DNA from: Epiperipatus broadwayi
Lineage: Eukaryota > Onychophora > Udeonychophora > Euonychophora > Peripatidae
Assembly (NCBI GenBank): GCA_028023455.1
Contig: JAQFVV010012397.1
Span: 3,676,888 to 3,740,887 of the forward strand
Direction of reading: 5' to 3'
DNA: 64,000 nucleotides
Shown: piece by piece, positions 1 through 11,920 of the stretch
Numbering within the stretch: the first letter of the stretch is position 1
Layout of the letters: each line of letters starts with the position of its first letter
The notes under the pieces: model-generated
Told to the model about the DNA's origin: nothing
Database searches by the model: none
What the model saw: only the letters and a program-made list of their open reading frames with translations
Translations under genes and position numbers: made by a program

Positions 1-325
1 TTCAAGCTGTCCATACTATTGAAAATCTGACAATGTCATGCCCAAATCCCTTGTTGATACTGATACTATTGTCATGTCCATGTTGACCTTACATCACTCT
101 GACCTTTCATTTATAGGATCTTGTCCATTCAAATACACAGAAGAGGGTTGGACAGGATAATATTTTTGGAATATCAGCATAATTCATATACTTGGAGTTT
201 AAATGTAACATAGGGAAGTTGAACACAGATTTTCAAGCTTCCTTAGCTATTCATTCTATCTCATATAACTGATACACATGACCACACACACGATAAAAAT
301 AAATGATTTTCAATATACGTACTTC
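1..325 (-). repeat. Family E repeat, partial reverse copy
   Basis: Minus-strand copy of a dispersed ~480-bp non-coding repeat seen also at 326-800, 3853-4060 and four times at 44150-45740. Shared landmarks are the block at 20-110 (detecting the same words as 44450-44540 in the same orientation) and the segment at 225-320 that ends in the hammerhead 3' half. The copy stops abruptly inside the ribozyme stem II near position 330 and the next copy starts in the opposite orientation, so the two lie head-to-head with the centre deleted. No coding capacity. The left edge is cut by the window. Confidence 0.75.
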
Positions 326-800
326 ATGCTAAGATGACTGATGAGTGCTGGTTCAGCATGAAATACATATATTGGAGATCATTTATATTTATCACATCTG
401 TGTGAGCATATGTATTGATTATATGAATGGATAGCTGAAGGGAGCTTAAAACTCAGTGTCCAAATCCCTACCTACATTTAAAGTCCAAGTATATGAATTA
501 TGCTTGTATTTGAAAAATATTACAGATTCAGATTGTAGCATGCACATCCCTCTATTGTGTATTTAAATAGACAATGTCCTATACATGAGAGGTCAGAATG
601 ATTTACAGTCAGCATGAGCATGACAATAGTATCAACATGTAACAAGGAATTTGGGTAAGCCATCATCAGATTTTTAGTAGTATGGATAGCTGAAGAGTTG
701 GAGGATGGAGTAGATTGGAGCCTATCCATTAAAGTTTAATGATTTTCTATCTTAATATAGACTGAGCATTGATTTTATATATATATATATATATTGAAGC
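326..800 (+). repeat. Family E repeat, forward copy
   Basis: Nearly full-length forward copy. It begins with the hammerhead-like core (338-382), then a box A-like TAGCTGAAGGG at 432-442 and a box B-like GTCCAAATCCC around 458-468. These match the consensus internal promoter of RNA polymerase III in spacing and most bases. A second TAGCTGAAG-like word lies near 690. The unit ends in a (TA)n tract at 776-795, after which a degenerate start of another unit (ATGATCTGATG, near 804) is visible. That implies an originally tandem arrangement. No ORF. The tRNA-like part could mean a SINE origin; the tandem ribozyme-bearing unit suggests a retrozyme. I infer, not prove, either. Confidence 0.75.
338..382 (+). 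ncRNA. Hammerhead ribozyme-like core, family E copy 1
   Basis: In order: CTGATGA (338-344), a 6-bp stem II with loop GTT-type (345-359), GAAA (360-363), a 3-bp stem III AUA/UAU closed by CA (363-370), cleavage base A371 (triplet AUA, a permitted NUH), then TTGG and AGATCAT for stem I. All conserved core bases are present. The 5' half of stem I is missing, because this copy joins an inverted copy immediately upstream, so this individual copy should not self-cleave. The last stem II pair is G-U, as expected if a C of CpG became T. Confidence 0.65.
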
Positions 801-3799
801 AGATGATCTGATGCTCAGATCCTGCTTCACAGCCCACATCCAATCTCCTACCACCTAACCATGTTTAAACCCATCCTTACATGTGTATATATATTTATTA
901 GTATGTATATTTTTTTGCTTTATTATTTTAACATAAATAACATATATATTTATATCTCTTAACTTAAAACCATTTAATAAATAAATATTTAATATTATTT
1001 TCATGTGTATGCATGCGTAATGGATAAATATATATATTTTCAGTGTAGGAGATTGCTTACAAATCATAGAAAGTTATATTATAAAATTGTATAGTAAAAG
1101 TCATATATGAAACTTATTATATTTTTATATTTAATTTAGCAGTCAAAAATGATGCAATTCTTTTAAAAAGTTTCTCAAAAACAATTACCCGGAAAAGCCC
1201 ATCAGTTAAAAGTAAAAGATTACAATTTTGTAATAGTAAAATAAATCCATTAATGGAAATTTTGTCCACGCCAACTTGTTTTAAAATCATAAGACTTATT
1301 TTAAAACAATAGTTTGAGAAACTGATAACAGAATTGCATTGTTTCAAAAGTCTTACAAGACAAAGGAGTTCTGGTCAGCCGATTTTAGCTTGGCTAAAGT
1401 GCACAAATTGCCTCAGGTCCAGCAGTAGTTGCTATGCTACATCACCAACAAAAAGAGTATATATATTGCTGGATTTTAATCCAAGAAGGAGGAGACAACC
1501 ATAAATTTCATGATGCTAAACCAGATCTATATCAGTCTGAAATTTTATCCAATATGTCGTGAGTAGGGGAAATTTTACCTTCCCCTCCATTCCAATATGC
1601 TTTTTCCTATAACAAAGCTCCGGATCCCATACTTATGAATTCTAAATATCTGCTAATCAAGTAAATAAAATGCTACCTGTCATGCCATATTTAAACCCTA
1701 GATCTAGTGCATTAATGCTGATGAACATTACCCGTATCAAGGACTGCTACTCCATATATCAAGGTAAAAGAACTCTAGCCACTCTTGATTATCAAATTCA
1801 GCCTTCTTTATAATAACTATCATCCTGATGCTCTATTCTGATATTATGTTTAAATGTTTTTATATTATGTTACTTTCTGTAATATAACTCTATATAACTT
1901 ATCCTATCATTAAGCCTCTACGTAAAATGTTTCCTTTTTTTATTTCCATGTGGCAAATAACTCTAGTTTATTATGTTTTATGTATTTATGTTTTAAAATG
2001 CCAATAATATTTTCAAAATTGCTAACATATATTTTCTTTCTATTTTTCCTATCCATTACTTACAGGGTAATTAAGAATGTAGGTTAATTAAAAATAAGTT
2101 TTATTCGACTTATGCAGGTGTTCGCAATTTTGAAAAAACCAAGTCATTAAATTATAAAAATTGCTATAGAAAACAGATCAACATCTGTTTTCCTAAAAAT
2201 GTTTTTTTCTTTCTAAATAATAATGTACTGTTCTTAACTTTTAATGTACTTTATATATAAAAATTCTATATTTTATCCCAACTATTACCACCACCTCATT
2301 TATTTCTGTATCAACTAATTTATTTTTATAATAGCATTTATTAACCAAGATTGGCATTCATTAAACATGTAGGGAGTTATGAATAATTTAAAGTAAAAGG
2401 GAGGGGGAATCTTTATGTCTTAAATTTTTATATTTAGTTAAATTTATCACCCATGCCTGTTTAGTGACAGATCATACCATCATGCAGGGTATTCTATAAT
2501 TTATGAATATTAAATATTTAAGATAGTCTTTAAAGCTATACATTTCATTATCCCCAAGCATTGCATGCATATAGGCCACTTTGTTTTATATATATATATA
2601 TTCGTGCTTCTCTTTTATATGGAGGTATCGCAAAGTCGAGCTCCATCATCATTCTTAATGTCCAAGAACCAGGCTTAAAACCCCCTGGGGACATATTTGG
2701 TTGTATGTGCATGCTTTATATGGGGATTGCTCTGGAAAAACCAGCCCAATAATGCATAGCCGACCACTCTTCATTTATAAACTGATCCTGCCAACGTTTG
2801 CAGAGATACATCAGTATTTTCTTTTAAAAATGAATTCCATGAAGCACATGTTCAGATTCGTGACTGGATCACATCAAATATGCTGCCATTCATGTACTTC
2901 CTGTTATTATATTTCTAGTAAACCCATGAACATCCATAAGCCATAATGTTGCGATTTTGCTAAACAGACATCTATGTCCATCATTTAAGACGTGCGTCAT
3001 TACGACAAATTTATTATTATTAATATAAATATTCATTAGCCATCCCACATGTCTGCCACTTTATAAACCAAATTAATAATTATATTTTGTACAAATGTAA
3101 TGTTTCTTTATTAAACAATTATTCTCTTTCAAATCGGTTAAATGCCATTTTCGTTTTCTCTGGGGGTGGAATAGTATTTCAATAGTATGTTTCTAAGAAC
3201 GCTAATTTTTTATGGTATCTATTATTGGCATAGCTGCAAATATAAACAAAGGTATTGTAAAATATGATTTCTGATGTATAAATCAAAGATAATCTTATTT
3301 CTTAAAATCAACCATTATGTAATATTTATGAGACCAGTGTCTGACAAATAATCAGACACATTTATTTATGTTTTATCAATATAATAAATCTTAAAATATA
3401 TATTATACATTCTGAATCATTGTGCTTTTTTTATTTAAGTTAATATTAATTCATAAGTTATGCTCATGACGACTAGATGATCTCCGCTAAAATACATAAT
3501 TAATATGCAAGGTCACGAACCTTCATTACTTCTAAATTAGAATTCATTTTAAGTTAGTCTATCATTAAATTTAGCTTAGAGTCCTTTTGTGTCACTGATG
3601 AGCAATGCCAATGGTGAGAAATGAAATTAGATCGATATCATCGGGATTGTTGTTCATAAGTTGATAGATCTGGGAAATAGGCAAATAGGGCAGAATTCAT
3701 GAGTGTTTCTGACTTATGTATCTTGCGCATGATTGGATTTGAAGTACTTTTGCCTAGATGCTAGATCTTGTTATGTGAACATACCAAACTGACCAGTAC
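801..3799. other. A+T-rich DNA, no recognisable gene
   Basis: Only short chance ORFs (for example 2561-2752 and 2701-2946) with no family resemblance that I can recognise and no codon pattern. Short TA runs occur near 1457 and 2589. I see no RNA gene or transposon termini here. Confidence 0.6.
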
Positions 3800-3800
3800 A

Positions 3801-3852
<52 letters not shown>
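3800..3852. repeat. Compound microsatellite (TA)n(TG)n(AG)n
   Basis: A run of TA repeats is followed by about 15 TG repeats and a short GA run. It directly precedes a family E unit, as (TA)n does for other copies of that family, so it probably grew from the tail of the preceding unit. Confidence 0.9.
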
Positions 3853-4060
3853 TAGAGATGATGATCTGGATTAACTGATAAGGGCTGGTTCAGCATGAAA
3901 TATGTGTATTGGAGATCATTTATTTTTACCATGGGTGTGATCATTCCTATTAGTTATATGATAGAATGGACAGCTGAAGGGCTATTAAAAGTCTGTATTC
4001 AAATCCCCTATATTACATTTAAACTCCAAGTATATGAGTTATGCTTGTATTTGAAAAATA
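3853..4060 (+). repeat. Family E repeat, 3'-truncated forward copy
   Basis: Same order as at 326-800: stem I start, hammerhead core, TCATTTAT-type linker, box A-like CAGCTGAAGGG near 3971 and box B-like ATTCAAATCCC near 3999. It then follows the shared TATATGAGTTATGCTTGTAT segment and loses similarity near 4060. It is non-coding. Confidence 0.75.
3861..3919 (+). ncRNA. Hammerhead ribozyme-like motif, family E copy 2
   Basis: Distal stem I ATGATCT (3861-3867) pairs with AGATCAT (3913-3919). Proximal stem I TTAA (3871-3874) can pair with TTGG (3909-3912) using two G-U wobbles. Core box 1 reads CTGATAA (3875-3881), i.e. one change at the invariant G. Stem II is 3882-3896, GAAA is intact at 3897-3900, and stem III (3900-3907) keeps its pairing despite several changes relative to other copies, with A3908 as the cleavage base. 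It is a decayed but clearly homologous hammerhead. Confidence 0.7.
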
Positions 4061-6195
4061 ATAATACCCTACTAAATATTATTAAACATTAAAATACAGA
4101 TACAACATTATATAGAATAGATATGTAACATTTTAAATTACAAATTTAATTAGATATTCTGTTAGCAATAATCAAATTTAGTTAATCTGTTTTATTAATT
4201 CGTTAAAAATTTATATTACTAGCTCAGATAACCATTAGAATTTAGTATAGGGCTCTTATTATTCTTACCTATTATTTCCTTGAATGGGTTTAATGACTGA
4301 TATAATAGGTATATACTGTGGTTATGGGATTTGTATTTCTATGAACTATGAGATCCATTATGACCAGCTTTGTTTTCTTATTAGCTTATTAGGTTCTGGT
4401 ATTATGTAGAACATCATTTTGAATCAATACATGGTCTTGACCTTAGGCTAGGAAGAAGGCACCAACAACTGTATCTGTTTAGCAGTGCACCTGATTTTAA
4501 TTTTCCCCATGGGTAAAAACAAACACACAACAAAACATTTTTCTACAGCTTTCTAGGTTTTTCTCAGCGATATGCTGCTCAATAAAAATACAGCACTCTA
4601 ATTTTCAGAATTCATAAATAATCTTAATGAAGCAAAGAAGGAATGAATCAAAGTTCTCAGGGTCATCTTTTTATACCATTACTCTGATTTCATCATGCAA
4701 GTACCTCCTATTCACACTTTTCTTTCACTCTTCAGGAATTTAATTTCTCTGCAAAGCTTATTTTTATTACAATTAATTTATAATATTAATCATAACTTAC
4801 ATATTATCTTTAATATAGCATTCATTTTTTGTTTGTGGGTTAACACAATTTCATCAATCAAAATAAATGAATACTTTACAAAATTTAAACAAGGTTTGAC
4901 AATCTCTAGCTTTTTTTATTTACTAAGTTCATATTGGTGATTAACATTCTGATGGGCCATATTTAATTAGGGAGAAAAAATATAACACCTCCTTTCCCCT
5001 CTAATTACAGTTTTCTTACTGTAAAAAAATCTAATATGTATATTTTCTTTTTATCAGAATAGTTATAATAAAAATAATAAAACTTGTTTATTAAATAAAA
5101 ATCTGCATTTTTAAAAAATATATTATTATTATTATTATTATATTTTATAAATTATACTTTTTTCTCAGCAATATTCTTTCATAGTAGAATGCCAAACACA
5201 TGTTGAACCAAAAGCAATGGTACTAAAATAATTCTTTACATTTTTTAAAGTTTTTTTTTGCTAAAAACTACTGATTTATTTAATATTTTCTGAATAAATT
5301 CAGATTGACAAAATGTTTTTTTAAATTCATCTTTTCTAGTTTTGAATAGTTACATTTCTAGATAAAAATAGTTGTGTAGCTTCTGCATATTCAAAAATGC
5401 ACAGTGTGATATTATGTCTGTGAATCCTTACTTATTATAGAAAACTAAATGTTTAACATTGAAAAACGTCTTAGAGCACTTGCTAAATGCTAAATACATA
5501 AATAATACTTAGAATCAGTTATAAAATTATAAAAGATGGAAATATCAAATTATTAGGGCCCTTTTACTCACTTAAAAAATGAAGTAACTGTTGATTCATG
5601 AACTGCATTGTAGACCCCAAAATATAAGGATCTCACAATGAATTAATGTCCTGTTATGCACCAGCTGAGGTGCATTGGATTTTCATTCCCTTGTGCCATG
5701 ATAGCATCAGGGCACTATATTCAAATGAATGCATGGCCAAAAGTGTAGCCATCACATTGCTGATGGATGTAGATGTATTTCCCTATGCCGATGATCTCTT
5801 TATGCTCTGAGTGGTGATAGTATGTTGGCCAAGACTGCAATCCCCCATTATAGAGTATGCCTAATATATATATATTTTCCAAATGATTACCTCACCAGAC
5901 AGATGCACATTCCTCTACTGGACAAGGGTCATTTTTTTCCCCAGTGATATCATGCTACAGATGCACATTTCTGTCAGCATGGTTTTTTGTATGCTAACAT
6001 CCTCATTTTGCATCGATCACATTGGAATATCAATAAGCTGGCATAGGTTTGGACGTAAACTTGTAGCCTGGAGATAAAAGAAAAAATCAAGTATATAAAT
6101 GTGTAATCCATGTAGTGTATTTATATTTACCAAATTATTAAATTGTATAAAATATCCATCTGTGCAAACTTACCAAGATATTAAAGCTTAAAGTT
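4061..6195. other. A+T-rich DNA, no recognisable gene
   Basis: I see no supported gene. ORFs at 4695-4940 and 5883-6077 do not resemble families I know. A slightly more G+C-rich patch at 5640-6070 contains a possible reverse-transcriptase-like word (Tyr-Ala-Asp-Asp at about 5784-5795), but nothing else supports it. Confidence 0.55.
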
Positions 6196-6422
<227 letters not shown>

Positions 6423-6965
6423 CAACTGCAAGGCCTTGGATCAGACTAGATGCAGTTTGCAGGACAAATGCAGAAAAAATACTACAATGATGCAAATTAT
6501 GTCAAATTACAAAGGTAGGTCTATACCAGCCATAAGGGCCTCAATGTTTGTCTTACATGCACTTTGGTGCACTAGGTGTGTGTCCATATTGGGTAATAAC
6601 CCCAGAAGGCATCCAGCCACATTTGAAAATAAGTTGAATAAAATTCAAGTTAGAGACAAGCAGATCACCAGCCTGGATATTTATGCAGCTACTTGGTCCC
6701 TGCTCAGACAAACAGCAAAGCTATAAAGAACAAAAATTAAAGAAAGCATGGTCCAGATTATGCTCCTATTGGACAATAATGTAATTAATTAACATTGCTA
6801 AAGTGGATAGAATCATGTAAAATTACCTATATAGATATGTACTTTTAAAAAATGAATATTGTAGCTCTTGAAATTAACTGACAATAATAAGATTCAGCAT
6901 GTATCTTGCTATGGTATTGTAATACTATGTAACTATTGGATCAATAAAGTTTACTATTGTTGAAA
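6423..6965 (+). mobile_element. 5'-truncated LINE 3' end (zf-RVT LINE family)
   Basis: 6436-6726 encodes the last ~90 residues of a LINE ORF2. It matches the end of the longer copy on the minus strand at about 13965-14240: both share the peptide words NNPRRHPATFENKL, RDKQITS and DIYAATWSLL. A ~240-bp 3' UTR (6727-6965) also matches, ending in the same words just before a TAA repeat tail. Typical of 5' truncation during target-primed reverse transcription. Flanked on both sides by (TAA)n, which points either to insertion into a pre-existing TAA tract or to the tail of a neighbouring copy. Confidence 0.85.
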
Positions 6966-7176
<211 letters not shown>

Positions 7177-7960
7177 CCTAAAGCAATGTTAAATAATTTA
7201 TTTCTCAAATTTATTTTATATATGTACATAAATAGTTATTTTATTATCTTTTTTTCTTTATTAAAAATGTGTTTAAAGGTATATATCATTAAATCTCAGC
7301 TACTCCTTAAGCTTAGTGACTAGGGTATATTGGTTGAATAAAAATGGAATTATATAAAGAAGTATCTGCCTATTGCCTACTATATAAATTTTTCAGGTTC
7401 AAATGGCCTGGTGGCACCCTGTTTGGCAGATAGAATAAGAGTCTCCTTGACTGACTTATAATATATATGTTTATATTAATATCATGCATTTTTGCAAAAG
7501 TAACTTTGTAATATGTGTTTTAATGCTATAAAGGACACATGTTTAAGATATTGTTCTAAATTTGGAATACAACAGTGTAAAAAGAATAGAACCTAATGAT
7601 AATCAAGAACTGATGTTTGATAATAGTATTCTAATGTTTATTTATTCATCAAGCCTATTCTACACTAATGTTTAATTATTTGATATGCTTATTCATACAG
7701 AGAATTGTCGATATTAACAATGAACCATAGATATTCTATTGTTGAACAATTAAAAAAAATTACTGGTATTTATATATTTGAGTATTTTGCAAATTTTTTT
7801 AGATACTATTTTTATGCAAATAAAAATATTGTTTTATCAGAGTAATATTTTTTATCAATTAAACACTTTTTCAGAACTACTGGAAGCATATTGGTATATT
7901 TTCTTTCTTAAATACAATTGTATAACATTATTTTGAAAATATTCTTGATAAGTATTATAC
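7177..7960. other. A+T-rich DNA, no recognisable gene
   Basis: I see nothing beyond homopolymer runs and chance ORFs. Confidence 0.6.
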
Positions 7961-8401
7961 AGAGGCTGAACTCTACATATGTACCATGATTCAGTGCAAG
8001 CCAGAGTAATCAATGAATGCAAGAAGGTTTGTGCATAAAATTACCATATCATCCAATATTCCCAGACTAGTTTCTAGCTTATGGCTTTCATCAGTGAGGA
8101 GCCCTGAATCTGAGAGCACTGCACCTAGGTCTTAGGATCCAATGCAACCCTTCAACAGTCATCTTTCACTTTATTATATAACTATAAAGCTTTGAGTCCT
8201 AAATGAAAACACAAAAATGTTTTGAATTCAAACTCATTATATTGTATACTTGTCTAGATCTGAATACAGTTCAGCATCCATATTTTGGTGTCTTTGTTTT
8301 TTTTAATAATCAGTCACCTTAATTATATTAAGCAGGATTGGTATTAAACTACTAAACATCACATGATGACCATTCTTTATGCTTACACAAGCTGTTTATA
8401 T
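7961..8401 (+). repeat. Family A repeat, tandem unit 1 (441 bp)
   Basis: The unit starts at AGAGGCTGAACTCT (7961), and the same word recurs at 8402, so the period is 441 bp. The same order of blocks, with the same tandem restart, is seen at 56493-57000 (456-bp period). A hammerhead-like motif lies on the minus strand at 8059-8100. The unit ends with a block around 8345-8390 that recurs at other family A copies (8800, 52540, 56900, 59265, 60880). Non-coding. Confidence 0.8.
8059..8100 (-). ncRNA. Hammerhead ribozyme-like motif, family A unit 1
   Basis: On the minus strand: TCCTCA (stem I), CTGATGA (8088-8094 on the plus strand as TCATCAG), a stem II with AGC/GCU pairs and an A.A first position, GAAA (8071-8074 as TTTC), a minimal stem III ACUAGU, cleavage base C after GU, and TGGGAA closing stem I with one mismatch. 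The core is intact. The short palindromic stem III resembles hammerheads of Penelope-like elements and animal retrozymes, which are thought to work best as dimers. Confidence 0.65.
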
Positions 8402-8815
8402 AGAGGCTGAACTCTCCACAGAGTAGCACCATTCAATGCAAGTCAGAGTAATCAATGGATGCAAGGAGCTTTGGGTATAAAATTCCCATCTAATGCCTAA
8501 TCACCCAATACCGCGAGACTAGTTTTTAATTTGGGGCTTTCATCAGTGAGGAGCCTTGGGTCTGAGTGCACTGCACCTAGATCTTAGAAGGTTTGCATTG
8601 GATCCTAAGATCTAGGTGCAGTGCTCCATGATCCAAGGATGCTCACTGATGAGAGCCACAATGAGTAGGCACTAGATGGAGATTCTATGCACAAAATTTT
8701 TTGCATCTATTGATTACTCTGGCTTGCACTTAATAGCATTACTGTATGGAGAGTTTAGCCTCTGTGTAAGCAGTTTATATAAGCATAAAGAATGGTGATC
8801 GCGTGATGTTTAATG
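8345..8815. repeat. Family A foldback (palindrome of two units)
   Basis: The second unit (8402 onward) runs into an inverted copy. The sequence from about 8345 to 8590 reappears in reverse complement from about 8591 to 8815, with the turn near 8585-8600. Outer arms share CATCACATGATGACCATTC-type words; inner arms share CTGCACCTAGATCTTAG and its complement. The right arm has lost the GAAA half of its ribozyme: plus-strand CTGATGAGAGCCACAA at 8645-8661 is followed directly by later sequence. No ORF. Confidence 0.8.
8511..8552 (-). ncRNA. Decayed hammerhead-like motif, family A unit 2
   Basis: Same layout as at 8059-8100. CTGATGA and the ACTAGTC cleavage segment are intact on the minus strand, but the GAAA box reads AAAA, stem II is disrupted, and stem I pairing is lost (CGCGG instead of GGGGA). 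Recognisable only by homology, so expected to be inactive. Confidence 0.5.
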
Positions 8816-9419
8816 ATCATGTATTATAATAATGAAAAAGCCTCATTTCATATATGCAGTATCTTGAAAACAGCATATATATATATATAGTAAGAATAGA
8901 TTTAATGCATTTTTTTTAGATTTGCGAATTTATCTCTTCTAAGAAATATCATTGAAACTTTTCTTCTAAAAAACATCAGAATGTCAGTTTTACAGCCACT
9001 TCTTTAGTTCTGAAACATTTATCCAATTTGAAAGACTTGCTACCTTAAAATGTTTCTACGATTTCTTTTCCTTTTTTAAAAATTGAAAGGTTTGAGATGT
9101 CACTTGTCTGATAGGTAAAGCTCAGAATTTCAATTACATTCCCAACCATGGTACGTTAAGTCTGAACCAATATACATTTGACATATGAAGTCCTCCTGGT
9201 GATTAAATCACCTACTACAATAAAGCTAATAAATAACCAAATGGAAAATAAAATATAATTTGTATTTTTTTAAAAAGTACAATTATTATTTTTAAAACTG
9301 CTATTTTTATTAAAAAAACAATAATTGAATTAAATTCATTATTTTACTGTAGATTTTTATTTATTTTTAAAGTAGTAGTTTTAATAAGTTTTTTTAAAAC
9401 TATACATATAGAATTTATA
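8816..9419. other. A+T-rich DNA, no recognisable gene
   Basis: Contains a short (TA)n at 8876-8888 and poly(A)/(T) runs. I see no supported feature. Confidence 0.55.
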
Positions 9420-9795
9420 TATACACATTCTATCAAAGGAATTAAACTACCATCACCATCTCTATCATCATTTTCAATCTTTCTTTATTCTCCGCAAAGT
9501 TCTCTCCAAAATTAGTATAATTTCTTCTGTATATTGCATCGTTTCTCTACATCACATTCACCTATTTTCCATGTGGTCTCTTACTAAGTCTTCTATAAGC
9601 TTTTGATATCTAGTTTAAGACTTTAAATTTCTATATTGTATCCTAGAAACATGTCCAAGCAGTTGCATTTTAGTCTATTAATTCTTTTGTTTTCTCATCT
9701 AAAGACTTGGTTTTTGATTGATCCCTGTTACTTCTAACATACTTCATTGTGTATCTAAAGTCTCTGAATTGTTTTTGGTTGTGTTTTTAAATCTT

Positions 9796-9834
<39 letters not shown>

Positions 9835-9960
9835 AACTTATAAATTATATCTATTAAAGTCTTCCTTTTCAAACACTTAGACATACGTTCTTTTAATATT
9901 AATATATTTCTATCAAAAACATTTCCTCCAAATTAAATTCTGTTTAATTTCACTAAATGG
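9420..9960 (-). mobile_element. RTE-like LINE relic, C-terminal RT region
   Basis: On the minus strand this runs parallel to the better-preserved relic at 46710-47440: both contain degenerate forms of the same C-terminal reverse-transcriptase block. Matching plus-strand words include the stretches around 9560-9660 (CATGTGGTCTCTTAC, AGTTTAAGACTTTAAATT) and 9860-9930 (TTCAAACACTTAGACATACG). Many stops and indels, including a (CA)n(TA)n insertion at 9797-9833. No open frame remains. Confidence 0.55.
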
Positions 9961-10436
9961 TGGGACACAAACTCTAGAGAGTGTACCAATTGCTCAAATA
10001 AGATCTTAATTGATAAGTGTGGTAAGATAAAAATATTTAAAATCTTTATCTGGAATGTTCCTATCCTCAGACCAATTGGTTTCGAGCTTATGTACCACCT
10101 CAGTGAGGAGCTGTAACATTCAGACACTAGATCTAAAATATCAACTCAAAAACAGCACTTATTTAATATGTAATATTTAAATAGAAACTCTGAAGTCTTC
10201 AGACACGAAAATGTCTTTAACTCCACCTATCTAACTTAAATAGCTATATGGGACTGAAATAAATTCAGATCTACCATATATTAATAACCTTATCATTGCC
10301 AAGACTTTAAAAGTAAAATTATATTACAATTCAAAAACATCGCGCTATATAAAAATAAATATCTCATTAATCAATAAAGCAAGTCATATATAGCATGACA
10401 TTGCTTTGATAATCTTGTATTTACAAATATATAATA
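9961..10436 (+). repeat. Family B repeat, tandem unit 1 (462 bp)
   Basis: TAGAGAGTGTACCAAT starts at 9975 and again at 10437, giving a 462-bp period. Within the unit a hammerhead-like motif lies on the minus strand at 10064-10109. The later segment around 10200-10300 recurs inverted at 10610-10700. It shares with family A the general plan of a ~450-bp non-coding unit with one ribozyme at a similar offset (about 90-100 bp from the start), although the rest of the sequence differs. Confidence 0.75.
10064..10109 (-). ncRNA. Hammerhead ribozyme-like motif, family B unit 1
   Basis: On the minus strand: TCCTCA and TGAGGA form a perfect 6-bp stem I. The first box reads CTGAGGT, so the last core A is T here. 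The CGAAA box is intact (10080-10084 on the plus strand as TTTCG). Stem III is the perfect 10-nt palindrome ACCAATTGGT, followed by C as cleavage base. Stem II is weak in this copy. Best interpreted together with the copy at 10799-10844. Confidence 0.55.
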
Positions 10437-10560
10437 TAGAGAGTGTACCAATAGTTCAAACAAGCTCTTAATTGACAAATGCAGTAAGAGAAAATATTTA
10501 AAATCTCTATCTGGAACATTCCTATCCCCAGACCAATTGGTTTCAAGCAATGTCATGATA
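10437..10560 (+). repeat. Family B repeat, truncated tandem unit 2
   Basis: Restarts at 10437 and follows unit 1 through the cleavage half of the ribozyme (CCCAGACCAATTGGTTTC near 10528-10545). It then breaks inside stem II and passes into an inverted copy at about 10560, giving another head-to-head junction located inside the ribozyme, as at position 330 for family E. Confidence 0.7.
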
Positions 10561-10990
10561 TATATGACTTGCTTTATTGATTACTATAATTTTACCTGTA
10601 AAGCCTTGGCAATGATAAGGCTATTAATATATGGTAGATCTGAATTTAGTTCAGTCCCATATAGCTATTTATGTTAGCTAACTGGAGTTAAAGACATTTT
10701 CATGTTCGAACATTTTAACATTTCTAGTTAAATAGTACGTATTAAATAAGTACTGGTTTTGAATTGATATTTTAGATCTAGTGTCTGATTGTTCTAGCTC
10801 CTCATTGAAGTGAGCCATATGCTCAAAACCAATTGGTCTGGGGATCAGAATGTTCCAGATAGAGATTTAAATATTTTCTCTTACCATACTTATCAATTAA
10901 GAGCTTGTTTGAGCTATTGGTATGCTTTCTATATTACATATTTGTAAATACAAGCTTATAAAAGCAATGTCTCATTTTATATGTTATTGA
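10561..10990 (-). repeat. Family B repeat, inverted copy
   Basis: Reverse complement of units 1 and 2: the segment at 10610-10700 mirrors 10210-10300, the ribozyme is on the plus strand at 10799-10844, and the unit start is mirrored around 10890-10930 (GAGCTTGTTTGAGCTATTGG). It runs directly into the (TA)n tract at 10998. Confidence 0.75.
10799..10844 (+). ncRNA. Hammerhead ribozyme-like motif, family B inverted copy
   Basis: TCCTCA (10799-10804) pairs with TGGGGA (10839-10844). Stem II is a perfect 4-bp GAGC/GCTC (10812-10824). Stem III is the palindrome ACCAATTGGT, with C10838 as cleavage base. The first box is TTGAAGT and the second AAAA, so the core has decayed. The AAAA follows C, as expected from deamination of an ancestral CGAAA on the opposite strand. 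Confidence 0.6.
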
Positions 10991-10994
10991 TTAA

Positions 10995-11919
<925 letters not shown>

Positions 11920-11920
<1 letters not shown>

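Noticed and set aside
3595-3625. CTGATGAG followed by GAGAAATGAA, resembling a hammerhead core
   Set aside because: No convincing stem II, no stem III with a NUH site, and no complementary stem I. It is not in any repeat family seen here.
5730-5815. Possible reverse-transcriptase active site (DVDVFPYADDLFML)
   Set aside because: Only the single word is present, with a stop directly after it and no other RT block in any frame nearby.
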